64,000 nucleotides of DNA, from positions 3,532,616 to 3,596,615 of the forward strand of contig CP054190.1 in NCBI GenBank assembly GCA_015709575.1, read 5' to 3'. A model generated the notes under the pieces. The model made no database searches. It saw nothing but the letters and a program-made list of their open reading frames with translations, and was not told where the DNA came from. Position 1 is the stretch's first letter. Each line of letters starts with the position of its first letter. Of the stretch, positions 31,227-40,273 are shown piece after piece. Position numbers and translations under genes: made by a program. Source of the DNA: Planctomycetia bacterium. GTDB lineage: Bacteria > Planctomycetota > Phycisphaerae > UBA1845 > Fen-1342.

Positions 31227-31829
31227 ATGCAGACCGGCAGCCAGACCAACACCACCACCGAGCTGCTCGACGGCCTACACCAGAGCGGAAACCGCGCCGC
31301 CTGGTCCGAGTTCGATCGCCGCTACCGCCCCATCCTCATCGCATTCCTGACCCGCATGGGACTCGACCACGCCGACGCCGCCGACGTCGCACAGGAAACG
31401 CTCGCCTGCTTCGTTCGCGATTATCGACTCAACCGCTACGACCGCTCGCGCGGCCGACTCCGGACCTGGCTCATCTCCATCGCCCGCTGCCGGCTCGCCG
31501 ACCTCCGGCGCGAGGAGGGCCGCCGCCGCGAATCCCCCGCCGCCGCACTCGACGCCGTCGCCGACGACCGCGAGGCCGACGCCATCTGGGAGGCCGAGCA
31601 GCGCCGCTTCATCTTCGAGCAGGCCGTCGCCGACCTGCGCTCCACCACCCGCTTCAGCGAGCGAACCATCGAGGCCTTCGAGCGCGTGGTCCTCCGCCGC
31701 GAGCCGGTCGATCAGGTCTCCACCGACGTCGGCCTTTCGCCGCAGGAAATCTACAACGCCAAAAATCGAATCGTCGAGCGCCTGCGCGAGCTTGTGCAGC
31801 GCTACGAAGAACGCTTCGTCGGCGGATGA
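31227..31829 (+). CDS. ECF-type RNA polymerase sigma factor
   Basis: The 200-residue protein has sigma region 2 at about 18-95, with DAADVAQETLACFVRDYRL and RGRLRTWLISIARCRLADLRR (the -10 recognition helix). Region 4 near 145-190 contains the helix-turn-helix VDQVSTDVGLSPQEIYNAKNRIVERL. There is no other domain, so it is an ECF sigma. The gene next downstream (3-bp gap) encodes a zinc-finger/kinase/WD40 protein. In planctomycetes ECF factors are often paired with Ser/Thr kinases or zinc-binding anti-sigma factors; here both parts may be in the single partner. This regulatory link is inference. Confidence 0.9.
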   Translation: MQTGSQTNTTTELLDGLHQSGNRAAWSEFDRRYRPILIAFLTRMGLDHADAADVAQETLACFVRDYRLNRYDRSRGRLRTWLISIARCRLADLRREEGRRRESPAAALDAVADDREADAIWEAEQRRFIFEQAVADLRSTTRFSERTIEAFERVVLRREPVDQVSTDVGLSPQEIYNAKNRIVERLRELVQRYEERFVGG

Positions 31830-31832
31830 CCC

Positions 31833-34800
31833 ATGAGCACCACCGCCAGCCAATGCCCCACTTCCGACCAGCTCGAGCGCTTCGCGCTCGACGACCGTCC
31901 CGACCCCGGCGTGCTCGCCCATCTCGAACAGTGCGACGCCTGCCGCGAGGCCACCGCCCGCATCCGCGACGACAACCGCTTTCTCGGACGATTCGCCGCC
32001 CACGGCTCGCTGCCCGACCCGCTCGCGCCGCCGCCCCCCGCCGACGTCGTCATCCCCGGCTATGACCTCCTCGGTGAGGTGCACCGCGGCGGCCAGGGCG
32101 TCGTCTATCGCGCCGTGCAGCGCTCCACCCAGCGACACGTCGCACTCAAGACAACCCGCCAGGGCCCATTCGCAACGCTCGCCGACCGCGCCCGCTTCGC
32201 CCGCGAGATCGAAACCCTCGGCCGCCTGCGGCACTCCAACATCGTCACCGTCCACGACGCCGGCGAAATCGGCGGCGTCCAGTACTTCGTCATGGATTAC
32301 GTCGAGGGACTCCCGCTCGACCAGGCCATGGCCGCCGACCTCCCGCCCCCCGCGCCGCCCTCCGGCTCGCGCCACGCCGACAGCGCCTCGCGCAGCGCCC
32401 CGCACCCGCGGCCGTTGCCGCCGCGCATCGCACGAATCATCGACACCGTCGCCAAGGTCTGCGACGCCGTCCACGCCGCCCACCTGCGCGGCGTGATGCA
32501 CCGCGACCTGAAGCCCAGCAACATCCGCGTCGACGCCGCCGGTGAGCCGCACGTCCTCGACTTCGGCCTTGCCAAGCTCGCCGGCGCAGCGCACGACTCC
32601 ATGATGACCCGCACCGGCCAGTTCGTCGGCTCGCTGCCCTGGGCCTCCCCCGAGCAGATCGAGGGCGACCCCGACCGCGTCGATCTCCGCACCGACGTCT
32701 ACTCGCTCGGCGTGATCCTCTTTCAACTCCTCACCGGCGAACTGCCCTTCGATGTCGGCAGCAGCCTGCGCGACGCGCTCGACGACGTCCTCCGTCGCGA
32801 GCCGCCCGCGCCCAGCGCCGTCCTCGCCACCGCCGGCAAGGGCCGCCTCGACGAGGAACTCGATACCATCGTCCTAAAATGCCTCGCCAAGGATCGCGCC
32901 CGCCGCTACCAGGGCGCCGACGACCTCGCCCGCGACCTTCGCCGCTATCGCGCCGGAGAGCCGATCGAGGCCAAGCGCGACAGCGCCCTCTACCTCCTGC
33001 GCAAGACCATGCGCCGCTACCGCCGTCGCGTCGCCGCCAGCCTCGCCGCCGCGGTCGTCCTCTCCGCGCTGCTCATCATCGTCGCAGCGCTCTACCGCCG
33101 CTCGCTGCTGCTCGAAGCCGACGCCCTGCGCGCCGCACGGTCGCTCGCCGCCGCCCTCGCCGACAGCAACATCGAGCAGGGCCGCACCCTCGCCCTCGTC
33201 GGGAACATCCCCCAGGCTGAAAAGCTGCTCTGGAGAGAGCTGCTGCTGGCGCCCGCCCCCGACGGCGATCGAAAATTGAACGAGCCGCCCGGTCCGCCGC
33301 ACGCCTTCTGGGCGCTCTGGGAGCTTTACCGAGCCGGTCCCTGCCTCCGCACCCTCTCCCAGCCGGGCGGATTGCATCACGTCGCCATCCTCGACACCCG
33401 CGACGGCCGCGGCGTCTGGCAGGCCGACGCCTCCGGAAATGTGCGCTGCCTCGATGAGTTCGGCGCTCTCAGGGAGCGCTATCGCGTCGAGGGCTGCACG
33501 GCCTCCCCCGTCCCCGACGGCCGCGGCGAGTTCACCTACGAGTATTCCCCCGGCCGCCTCACCGTCCGCGCGCGCGACAATCCCGTCGCGCACGTCATCG
33601 ACGCCGACTGCTTCAGCTACTGCACCGATCCGCCGAGCTTCGTCATCGCGACCGGCCCGCGAATCGAGCTTCGCGCCTCCCGCGACGCCGCCCTCATGCT
33701 CAAAATCGAAGTGCCCGACACCGCCATCGCCGCCGTCGCCCTCTCCGCCGACGCCGCCCTGCTCGCCGCCCGCGATCGCGCCGGCGCGATCCACGTCTGG
33801 CGCACCTCTGACAAGAGTGAGGTCACCCGCGGCGCACCCGCCGCCGATCTCCCCGGCGCAACCGCCACCACCGGCCCGCTCGCCTTCTCCCCATCAGGCC
33901 GATTCCTCGGAGACGGCCGCATGGAAGCCGCCGGCCGCATCTGGAACCTCGACACCCGCCCCGCCACCGAGATCCCGCTCTCCGAGCGCGCCGGCGACGG
34001 CCGCACCATGCAGTTCTCCCCCGATGAGTCGCTCCTCGCCGTCAGCGATGTCGGCGGCGCGCTGCGCCTCTTCAGCACCCGCGACGGGCGCCTGGTCGAT
34101 CGCTTCATCGCGGACGAGGAACGCCTCCGCAGCGTCGCCTTCACCCGCGACGGCGACGCACTCTGGACCGCCGGCGGCAGCCACACCCGCCTCTGGGAAG
34201 TCCGTCGCGACGCTGGCGTCCGCCACTTGAGCATCGGCGCGGACATGTTGCACTCGCTCGACGTCGCCCCCGGCGGACTCGAACTCGCCGTGGGCGCCGC
34301 GCGCGCCTCCCTCGTCACGTTGGACCTCCTCACCGGGCAGTTGACCCCCCTCCCCATCGGAGGGGACGGCGCCGTATCCAGCGTCGTCTTCGCCGCCGAC
34401 GGCCGCCGACTCGCCGCCACCACCTACTCCGAGGAAGCCCTGATCTGGGCGCTCGACCGGCCGGGTGACCCGCCGCTCCGCCTGCCGCACCCCGCGCGCG
34501 TCAGCGACTGCGCCTTCCTGCCCGACATGCGCCGCCTCGCCACCGCCGGCGATGACATGGTCGTCCGTGTGTGGGATGTCGCGAAGGGTGGGTTGCTGCG
34601 CGAGTTGAGAGGCCCGCGCGACCGGATGCCGCAACTGGCCGTCAGTCCGCGCGACGAGCGAATTGTCGCCGTCGTCCGCGATGGCGCGATGATCGAGTGG
34701 CGCGCCGACTCGGACGAGCCGATCCACTGGCAGCCGCCCAGCGGCGTCCCGCTGCGTGCCGTGCAGTTCAGCTCCGACGGCACGCGCATCGTCACCGGCG

Positions 34801-35252
34801 GCGCGGAGCGCTGCGTCCGCGTCTGGGATGCCCTGACCCGCCGCACCATCCGTGAGTTCACCGGCCACCCGCAGCAGATTTTCTGTCTGGATCTCTCCCC
34901 CAACGATGAGATGATCGCCAGCGGCGACAGCGGCGGCTCCATCCGCCTCTGGCATCTCCCCACCGGCAGGTTCCTGGCCACCCTCGACGGCCACCGCGGC
35001 GCGATCATGTCGCTCCGCTTCAGCCCCGACGGCCGGACGCTCTACTCCGCTTGCATCGATGGATCAGTGCGGGCGTGGGACCTGACCTACCACCACCGAC
35101 ACATCGCCGGCCAGATCCATGTCCAGCTTCAGAACCTCGGCATCCCGGGCAACGACCCCCGCGCAGCCGCCTGGCGCGACTGGGCCGATCGACACATGAA
35201 CCCCGCCCCTGCGCCCGCCCTCAGCGCCGCGCCCACGCCAGCCGCTCGCTGA
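31833..35252 (+). CDS. Zinc-finger Ser/Thr kinase with WD40 repeats
   Basis: The 1139 residues are ordered as follows: a zinc-finger-type HLEQCDACR (30-38; H-x3-C-x2-C as in anti-sigma ZAS domains); a Pkn kinase domain (about 75-390) with GEVHRGGQGVVY, Lys106 (VALKTT), HRDLKPSN (223-230) and DFG (243-245); one membrane helix (400-420); then a roughly 700-residue beta-propeller region of WD40-type repeats (e.g. VVRVWDVAKGG, CVRVWDALTRR, SIRLWHLPTGR, SVRAWDLTYHH). A Pro/Ser-rich insert (about 170-197) splits the kinase N lobe from the HRD region. It faces the sigma gene at 3 bp, and its last 32 bp overlap the convergent 3D-domain gene. Confidence 0.93.
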   Translation: MSTTASQCPTSDQLERFALDDRPDPGVLAHLEQCDACREATARIRDDNRFLGRFAAHGSLPDPLAPPPPADVVIPGYDLLGEVHRGGQGVVYRAVQRSTQRHVALKTTRQGPFATLADRARFAREIETLGRLRHSNIVTVHDAGEIGGVQYFVMDYVEGLPLDQAMAADLPPPAPPSGSRHADSASRSAPHPRPLPPRIARIIDTVAKVCDAVHAAHLRGVMHRDLKPSNIRVDAAGEPHVLDFGLAKLAGAAHDSMMTRTGQFVGSLPWASPEQIEGDPDRVDLRTDVYSLGVILFQLLTGELPFDVGSSLRDALDDVLRREPPAPSAVLATAGKGRLDEELDTIVLKCLAKDRARRYQGADDLARDLRRYRAGEPIEAKRDSALYLLRKTMRRYRRRVAASLAAAVVLSALLIIVAALYRRSLLLEADALRAARSLAAALADSNIEQGRTLALVGNIPQAEKLLWRELLLAPAPDGDRKLNEPPGPPHAFWALWELYRAGPCLRTLSQPGGLHHVAILDTRDGRGVWQADASGNVRCLDEFGALRERYRVEGCTASPVPDGRGEFTYEYSPGRLTVRARDNPVAHVIDADCFSYCTDPPSFVIATGPRIELRASRDAALMLKIEVPDTAIAAVALSADAALLAARDRAGAIHVWRTSDKSEVTRGAPAADLPGATATTGPLAFSPSGRFLGDGRMEAAGRIWNLDTRPATEIPLSERAGDGRTMQFSPDESLLAVSDVGGALRLFSTRDGRLVDRFIADEERLRSVAFTRDGDALWTAGGSHTRLWEVRRDAGVRHLSIGADMLHSLDVAPGGLELAVGAARASLVTLDLLTGQLTPLPIGGDGAVSSVVFAADGRRLAATTYSEEALIWALDRPGDPPLRLPHPARVSDCAFLPDMRRLATAGDDMVVRVWDVAKGGLLRELRGPRDRMPQLAVSPRDERIVAVVRDGAMIEWRADSDEPIHWQPPSGVPLRAVQFSSDGTRIVTGGAERCVRVWDALTRRTIREFTGHPQQIFCLDLSPNDEMIASGDSGGSIRLWHLPTGRFLATLDGHRGAIMSLRFSPDGRTLYSACIDGSVRAWDLTYHHRHIAGQIHVQLQNLGIPGNDPRAAAWRDWADRHMNPAPAPALSAAPTPAAR

Positions 35253-35883
35253 CCCGCAGCTTGCCGTACTTGGCCGGCTCGGCACAGACGATGAACTCGC
35301 AGCTCAGGTTTCGCACACCGAATTGACGGCATTCCCACGCCGTCGGCATGAACAGGTCCACCGTGTTGTGACGGAAGCGCTTGTGCGTCCGATCCGTCAC
35401 CACGAAATAGCGATCCAGCGCCGGAATGTAGACCACCGATCCCAGCGGGATGTCCCCCGGCGCCGCACACTGCCCGACCCCCGAAGGCACACCCACCGCC
35501 GTCAGCCCCCGATCACAATACGCCGTCACCCGGCAGCGTCGCGTCACCTTCCGACCGCTCGCCTCACCGTTGCCGCCCCGGGCCTTGCCCGACCGCCCGT
35601 CAGCCGCCTTCGGTGCAACCGCCGGCAATTCCTCGCCCTCGGACTCATCCACATCCGTGTCGACCGCCGGAACCTTCCACGGCTCCGGGCGGGTCGCCCG
35701 CGCGGGTCCAAGCTTCACCAGCCCCGGCCCGGCCGTCGTCGCGTCCACCGCCGCCTGCCCGCGCTGCGTCGGCAGCAGCGGCGGCTCAGCCGCACTCAAG
35801 GTCGATTTCGTAGCCCCGGCCGAAACGGCCAGCACCGTAACGATGGACAGACACCAACGCGCCAATCCGGCGTGAAGCCACAT
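35221..35883 (-). CDS. Exported 3D (Asp-Asp-Asp) domain protein
   Basis: About 220 residues. A signal peptide (MWLHAGLARWCLSIVTVLAV then SAGATKSTLSA) and a low-complexity linker (residues 30-108) lead to a C-terminal domain of about 110 residues with RCRVTAYCDRGLTAVGVPSG, IPLGSVVYIPALDRYFVVTD and HNTVDLFMPTAWECRQFG. These are the conserved steps of the 3D domain found at the C terminus of lytic transglycosylase MltA and in spore-type resuscitation enzymes (TAY, IPLG, TD and VDL). It may cut peptidoglycan. The start at 35883 is preferred because a longer frame to 36042 adds sequence without a signal. Its end overlaps the kinase gene by 32 bp. Confidence 0.8.
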   Translation of the reverse strand: MWLHAGLARWCLSIVTVLAVSAGATKSTLSAAEPPLLPTQRGQAAVDATTAGPGLVKLGPARATRPEPWKVPAVDTDVDESEGEELPAVAPKAADGRSGKARGGNGEASGRKVTRRCRVTAYCDRGLTAVGVPSGVGQCAAPGDIPLGSVVYIPALDRYFVVTDRTHKRFRHNTVDLFMPTAWECRQFGVRNLSCEFIVCAEPAKYGKLRVSERLAWARR

Positions 35884-36467
35884 GCGGAAACTCCGAAAAG
35901 CCCCAGTCGATCCTGATTCGCGACGGCCCCGGCAGGGGCCGCCGAAAATCCCAGCCGCGATCACAACCAGCGACACCGCCGTCGGCGGGGTGCTCACGTG
36001 TCGCGGGGTCGGATGACGCCGAACCGCCCAGTTCGGCATCAAGGGGGCGAATTCTGAACGAGGCGCCGGCTCTTGTCCAGCACTTTGTCCGGAATCGCTC
36101 CCGCCCGATAACGACCGCGGTGATGCAAAACGGAGACTCTATCGGTCATACCGATCGTTCCGCTTTCGCTCGTTTGGTGGGAGACCCCCGTCGCCCGCCC
36201 CCGCGGTGATGAATGTTCTTAGGCCGCCCCGCCCAGAAATGGCAACCTCTTTCTTTGTAAATGTTTGCAGCACCTCCGGCCCAGTCAACGCAACTTGCTT
36301 CCGCGCTCACGAACCCGGCGTCCCCGCGCAGCCCCGCATCGCCCGCAAACCGGGCCGCCACTTGGCAATCAGCCGGCCGCAGAGTTCAATGCCCGTCGAT
36401 CGAGCCTGGGCAGAATTGTTCACCGCGCGGCCCTTTCCCGCCCGATCCTCTCGTCAAGGAGCGCCCC
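35884..36467. other. 584-bp divergent gap between 3D-domain gene and tpiA
   Basis: The gap contains a 7-bp stem hairpin GCCGAAC/GTTCGGC (36018-36037) and a perfect inverted repeat ATCGGT-CAT-ACCGAT (36141-36155) that could be an operator. A relatively AT-rich stretch (36220-36265, with TTTGTAAATGTTTGC) may carry promoter signals. tpiA has a canonical AAGGAG (36456-36461) six bases before its ATG. Element A or B copies are absent. I see no gene. Confidence 0.5.
36141..36155. promoter_or_regulatory. Perfect 15-bp inverted repeat, possible operator
   Basis: ATCGGT (36141-36146) and ACCGAT (36150-36155) are separated by CAT. It lies in the divergent gap and is followed by a short AT-containing stretch. 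Which gene it might control is unknown. Confidence 0.35.
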
Positions 36468-37259
36468 ATGCGTCGCAAGTTCGTCGCCGGCAATTGGAAG
36501 ATGAACCTCACCCTCGCTCCCGCCCGCGCGCTGGTCGCGGCGCTGCGCGAGCGCCTCAGCCCGCTGCCGCCCAACGTCGACGTGGCGGTCTGCCCTCCCT
36601 TCGTCTACCTCTTCCCAATGGCCAAGTCGCTTGACGGCAGTGGGTTGCAACTCGGAGCACAGAACGCCTACGAGGAGCCGGAGGGCGCATTCACCGGCGA
36701 AGTTTCAGTCGCCATGATCGCCGACACCGGCGCGCGCTACGTCATCCTCGGCCACTCCGAGCGCCGCCACACCATCGGCCACCACGAAGATGACCGCATG
36801 ATCGCCCGCAGGCTCCGCGCCGTGCGAGCGGGCAAGCTGGTTCCAATCCTCTGTATTGGCGAAACCCTTGCCGAGCGCAAGGCCGGCCAGACCAACGACG
36901 TGCTCTCCTTCCAGCTTGCCGCGGCCCTCATCGGAAGCGAGTCCATCACCGCCGCCGAGCTGATCATCGCCTATGAGCCGGTCTGGGCCATCGGCACCGG
37001 ACAGAACGCCACCCCGGCCCAGGCCCAGGATGCCCACGCCCACATCCGCCGTGATCTCCGACGGATCGTCGGTTCCGCCACCGCCGACGGCGTCCGCATC
37101 CTGTACGGCGGCAGCGTCAAGCCCGACAATGCCGCCGAGATTTTTGCCCAGCCGGATGTCGATGGCGGCCTGATCGGCGGAGCCAGCCTTTCGGCCGATT
37201 CCTTCGCCGCCATTGTCCGCGCGGCGGCGCCGGCGGCCCAACCCGTATCCGCCCGCTAG
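36468..37259 (+). CDS. tpiA: Triosephosphate isomerase
   Basis: A 263-residue glycolytic enzyme converting dihydroxyacetone phosphate and glyceraldehyde 3-phosphate. Active-site residues are visible: Asn9/Lys11 (GNWKMN), His96 (ILGHSERR) and Glu170 (YEPVWAIGTG). The phosphate loop is LYGGSVKPDNA, and LIGGASLSADSF is near the C terminus. The start at 36468 is set by the canonical Shine-Dalgarno AAGGAG and by the family start xRKFVAGNWKMN; an upstream frame to 36261 is rejected. It is followed by deoC, another aldolase/sugar-phosphate enzyme. The Ala/Pro tail of about 12 residues is unremarkable. Confidence 0.96.
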   Translation: MRRKFVAGNWKMNLTLAPARALVAALRERLSPLPPNVDVAVCPPFVYLFPMAKSLDGSGLQLGAQNAYEEPEGAFTGEVSVAMIADTGARYVILGHSERRHTIGHHEDDRMIARRLRAVRAGKLVPILCIGETLAERKAGQTNDVLSFQLAAALIGSESITAAELIIAYEPVWAIGTGQNATPAQAQDAHAHIRRDLRRIVGSATADGVRILYGGSVKPDNAAEIFAQPDVDGGLIGGASLSADSFAAIVRAAAPAAQPVSAR

Positions 37260-37285
37260 CGCGGCGTTGGCAATGCTGTGGCGTG

Positions 37286-37306
37286 CCGCTGCTGTTTCAG
37301 CAGTGG
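37286..37306 (+). terminator. Hairpin after tpiA, no T-tract
   Basis: CCGCTGCTG (37286-37294) pairs, with one mismatch, with CAGCAGTGG (37298-37306) around TTT. It is about 25 bp downstream of the tpiA stop. No run of T follows, so intrinsic termination is doubtful. Confidence 0.3.
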
Positions 37307-37418
37307 TATTCTCCGGCAACCTGCGCGGCTCACAGCGCGGTTGAACAGCCCGAGGCCGCACGCGATGTCTGCGACCGCTCCAGCGCCGACCCGAGCCACG
37401 CGCTCCCCGGAGTAACCC

Positions 37419-38144
37419 ATGCCCGAAGCAACGCTCCATCCCGCGATGCCCGCCACCCGCGCGGACCTCGCGCGCATGATCGATCACACCATCCTGCGCC
37501 CGGACGCGACCCGCGACGCGATTCTGCGCCTCTGCGACGAGTGCATCGAGCACGGATTCATCGCGGCCTGCGTCCAACCCGTCTGGGTCGCCGCCTGCGC
37601 GACCCGCCTGGCCGGATCGCAGTCACTGGTCTGCACCGTCGTCGGCTTTCCGCACGGCGCGAATACTTCCCGTATCAAGGCGCTGGAGGCCGCCGCGGCC
37701 GTGAAGGACGGCGCTCGCGAAGTGGACATGGTGATTCACCACGGCGACCTGCTCGGCTCGGACCCCGGCGCCGTCGAGCGCGATATTCGGACAGTGGTCG
37801 AGAGCGCCAAGTCGGCCAGCGACGCCGCACAGATCAAAGTCATCCTCGAAACCGCCCCGCTCCCCGACGACCGCATCATCGCCGCCTGCCGGGCCGCCGC
37901 CCTGGCCGGCGCGGATTTCATCAAGACCTCCACCGGCTTCCACGCCGCCGGCGGTGCGACCGAAAAACACGTCGCCCTGCTCCGCTCGCACAGCGCCTCC
38001 GCCAGCCGCACCGGCGGGCGAATGCTGGTCAAGGCCTCCGGCGGCATCCGCGACATTGACGCCGCCCGCCGCATGATCGCGGCCGGCGCGGATCGACTTG
38101 GAACGTCCGCAAGTGTCTCGATTCTGGCGGGCCTGAACTCCTAG
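37419..38144 (+). CDS. deoC: Deoxyribose-phosphate aldolase
   Basis: A 241-residue class I aldolase cleaving 2-deoxyribose 5-phosphate to glyceraldehyde 3-phosphate and acetaldehyde. The Schiff-base lysine is Lys169 (DFIKTSTGF), with Lys205 (VKASGGIRD) and Asp103 (REVDMVIH) completing the site. CTVVGFPHGAN is another family motif. It lies 160 bp after tpiA in the same direction; its product glyceraldehyde 3-phosphate is the substrate of TpiA, a sensible neighbour. The start at 37419 is preceded by GGAG at a usable distance (CCCCGGAGTAACCCATG). An in-frame ATG at 37446 is an alternative. Downstream is a repeat-rich gap. Confidence 0.95.
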   Translation: MPEATLHPAMPATRADLARMIDHTILRPDATRDAILRLCDECIEHGFIAACVQPVWVAACATRLAGSQSLVCTVVGFPHGANTSRIKALEAAAAVKDGAREVDMVIHHGDLLGSDPGAVERDIRTVVESAKSASDAAQIKVILETAPLPDDRIIAACRAAALAGADFIKTSTGFHAAGGATEKHVALLRSHSASASRTGGRMLVKASGGIRDIDAARRMIAAGADRLGTSASVSILAGLNS

Positions 38145-38746
38145 CGCAGCTTCTGAAACACCGCCCGTGCGAGTTGCCTTCCTCCGCCAGTGCTCACTCC
38201 GCCGGTGCTCACGCTCTTGAACAATGCCGATCTTCCGGTCCTCGGCAGGCTTACGCGGAGTACCGCGAAAGCCTGCCACCCCCGCCGCGAGAGCCGCTCG
38301 TGCGAGATCCCCATCCCGCCCGCACTCTCGCGGGATTCCCATCCCGCCCGCCGCGGGTGCCTGCCCCATTCACGTCGCAAGCGCGCGCCACCCGCCTCGA
38401 CCCCGGTCCGCGACACCCCCACGACTCGCCGCCACCCGTCAACGCCCGATTTTTCGGACAGCCCGCCGAACCCGCGATGCGACCGCCCCACCCACCGTCA
38501 CGGCCGCGCGCCTGGCGTCCCTTGTCACAAGAAAAAAAATCAGCGCAGTGGGCGTTTCTCCCGCACAATTCAGATAGTAGTGGTAGACATTGCGCGACTT
38601 GACCGATAGTCTGAACAGGTCAGGGTTTAAGAGCGAGCAAAGCCCCCCGGATAGAACGGATGCCGCCTGTGCACCTGCGAGCACGACGTCCGCAACCCGC
38701 TACGGCAAGGAAGCCGAGCGCGCCGGGTGAGAAGAAGGGAATCTTC
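38145..38746. other. 602-bp gap with element A copy 3 and type-C fragments
   Basis: Besides element A copy 3 (38245-38276) the gap has type-C-like words (GTGCGAGATCCCC, CTCTCGCGGGATTCCC, 38300-38350), an 11-bp palindrome CTTGTCACAAG (38521-38531) followed by an A-run, and a relatively AT-rich stretch (38570-38640) with TTGACC at 38599-38604 that may hold the promoter for the 38747 gene. I see no gene. Confidence 0.6.
38245..38276 (+). repeat. Element A copy 3, with compensatory GCAGGC/GCCTGC ends
   Basis: The arms are GCAGGCTT-A-CGCGG and CCGCG-A-AAGCCTGC with loop AGTA. In the other copies the ends are GCATGC; here T has become G on one side and A has become C on the other, so pairing is kept. 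CCACCC follows as in every other copy. Confidence 0.9.
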
Positions 38747-39232
38747 ATGGCCGCCAACACCCGCAATTCAAAGGTTGTCGCCCTCCTCGTCGGCGCGATG
38801 ACGTTCGGCGCTGCGCTGCTGCTGTGGCTCGAGCCGCGCGGTCCGCGCTGGTCCGGCGGCACGCCGCTCGTCGCACAGCGCGGCCAGATCATCGACAGTG
38901 TCACCATCGAGTACGCCCGCGACGGCGACGCCGTGCCGCTGGCCGATTTCGCCTGCACCGTCTTCCCCGACGGCTCCTGCCGCTGGGATCCGCGCACCGG
39001 TCACGTGCGCATGCTCGTCGTCGGCTCGTCCGGCGCGGAGCTGCCCGCCGGGCAGGCCCGCAGCATTCTCGCCGTGCTGGGCAGCATGAGCGACAACTAC
39101 GCGCTCGACGTCCGCCCCAGTGCGCAGCGCATCCGCCTCGACCCCGGCTCGGATCCCACCCGTCGCGCCGACCTCCCGCGCCAGGCGCAGTCCCTGCGCG
39201 AGCTGCTGGCGCGAAAACAGTTCATCCGATAG
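38747..39232 (+). CDS. Unknown small membrane-anchored protein
   Basis: I do not recognise it. The 161 residues begin with a short basic segment and one hydrophobic helix (residues 9-27, KVVALLVGAMTFGAALLLWL), followed by a soluble domain of about 130 residues with IDSVTIEYARDGDAVPLADF, TVFPDGSCRWDPRTGH and an Arg-rich end. The helix may be a signal anchor, placing the domain outside the cytoplasm. The ATG at 38747 has AAGGGA nearby; an earlier frame to 38660 lacks a signal and is rejected. It precedes the kinase at 39368 by 135 bp in the same direction, but the -10-like TACAAT between them suggests separate transcription. Confidence 0.7.
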   Translation: MAANTRNSKVVALLVGAMTFGAALLLWLEPRGPRWSGGTPLVAQRGQIIDSVTIEYARDGDAVPLADFACTVFPDGSCRWDPRTGHVRMLVVGSSGAELPAGQARSILAVLGSMSDNYALDVRPSAQRIRLDPGSDPTRRADLPRQAQSLRELLARKQFIR

Positions 39233-39320
39233 CCTCAGCACCTCATCGTCGCCGCGACCGGCGTCGAATCGTCGCTCCTCCGCCGGTCAAACGGCTCTGC
39301 CGCCGCCGTGCGCCGCCGTC

Positions 39321-39326
39321 TACAAT
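39321..39326 (+). promoter_or_regulatory. Candidate -10 box for kinase-phosphatase-peptidase operon
   Basis: TACAAT, 41 nt before the ATG at 39368, in a CG-rich surround. Same position relative to the start as the boxes for ctaB, 17143 and 31227. Confidence 0.4.
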
Positions 39327-39367
39327 GATCCCAGGCTCCCAACGCCCCGTTACGGACTCCGGTATTG

Positions 39368-40273
39368 ATGAGAGCGCGCACCTTCGCCCAGCTACCGGCC
39401 TTCGAGTTCGTCGATCGCCTCGGCAAGGGGGCGCACGCCGTGATTTACCTCGCGGTCGAGCGCAGCACGCGCAGCAAGTTCGCGATCAAGCACATCGTCC
39501 GCCGCAAGGCCGAGGATGATCGGTTCCTCGAGCAGGCCCAGACCGAGTACGAGGTCGCGCGGCAGTTCGAGCATCCCTACCTCCGCCGCTGCTTCGATAT
39601 CGTCCGCGTGCGAAAATGGCTGCGCACCCAGGAGCTGTTTCTCACCATGGAGTACGCCGAGGGCGAGACGCTCGAGAGCCACTGCCCCGTCTCGATGGAC
39701 GGCATCGTGGCCCTCTTCGCCAAGGTCGCCGAGGGACTCGGCGCGCTGCACAAGCTCGGCTACGCCCACGCCGACATGAAGCCCAACAACATCATCCTCA
39801 CCCGCGACGGCGGCCTGAAGATCATCGACTTCGGCCAGAGCTGCCCGCTCGGCACGCGCAAGACGCGCGTCCAGGGCACGCCCGACTACATGGCCCCCGA
39901 GCAGGTCTGGCGCCGCGAGATCGATCAGCGCACCGACGTCTTCAACCTTGGCGCGACGATGTACTGGGTCGTCACCGGAAAGTCCTTCCGCACCCAGATG
40001 CAGACCGCCCCCACCGGCTCGAAGATGATCGAGCTAGAAGCGCGGGTGGACAACGCCCCGCCGCACGAGTTGAACCCGCGCGTGCCGATCGCCCTCTCCC
40101 GGCTCATCAGCGAGTGCGTCGAGACCTCGCCGGACCGCCGCCCGCGCGACATGCGCGACGTCGTTTCGCGCCTCGAAACCATCCAACTGCTGCTGGCCAA
40201 GCGCGCCGCCGCCGCCGATCGCGGCGCCGACGCGGACGCCGGACCCGCAGCGCCCCAGCGGGGGCGACCGTGA
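39368..40273 (+). CDS. Ser/Thr protein kinase of the HAD (non-RD) type
   Basis: A soluble 301-residue kinase. The Gly loop is RLGKGAHAVIYLAV, the catalytic lysine Lys41 (FAIKHI), the magnesium motif IDFGQSC (Asp154-Gly156) and the APE segment YMAPEQVW. The catalytic loop reads HADMKPNN instead of HRDxKPxN: the Arg before the catalytic Asp136 is Ala, so activation-loop phosphorylation may not control it in the usual way. The C-terminal 30 residues are Ala-rich. The start is the ATG at 39368 rather than the TTG at 39365. Its stop overlaps the GTG of the phosphatase gene, so kinase and phosphatase are produced together. Confidence 0.9.
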   Translation: MRARTFAQLPAFEFVDRLGKGAHAVIYLAVERSTRSKFAIKHIVRRKAEDDRFLEQAQTEYEVARQFEHPYLRRCFDIVRVRKWLRTQELFLTMEYAEGETLESHCPVSMDGIVALFAKVAEGLGALHKLGYAHADMKPNNIILTRDGGLKIIDFGQSCPLGTRKTRVQGTPDYMAPEQVWRREIDQRTDVFNLGATMYWVVTGKSFRTQMQTAPTGSKMIELEARVDNAPPHELNPRVPIALSRLISECVETSPDRRPRDMRDVVSRLETIQLLLAKRAAAADRGADADAGPAAPQRGRP

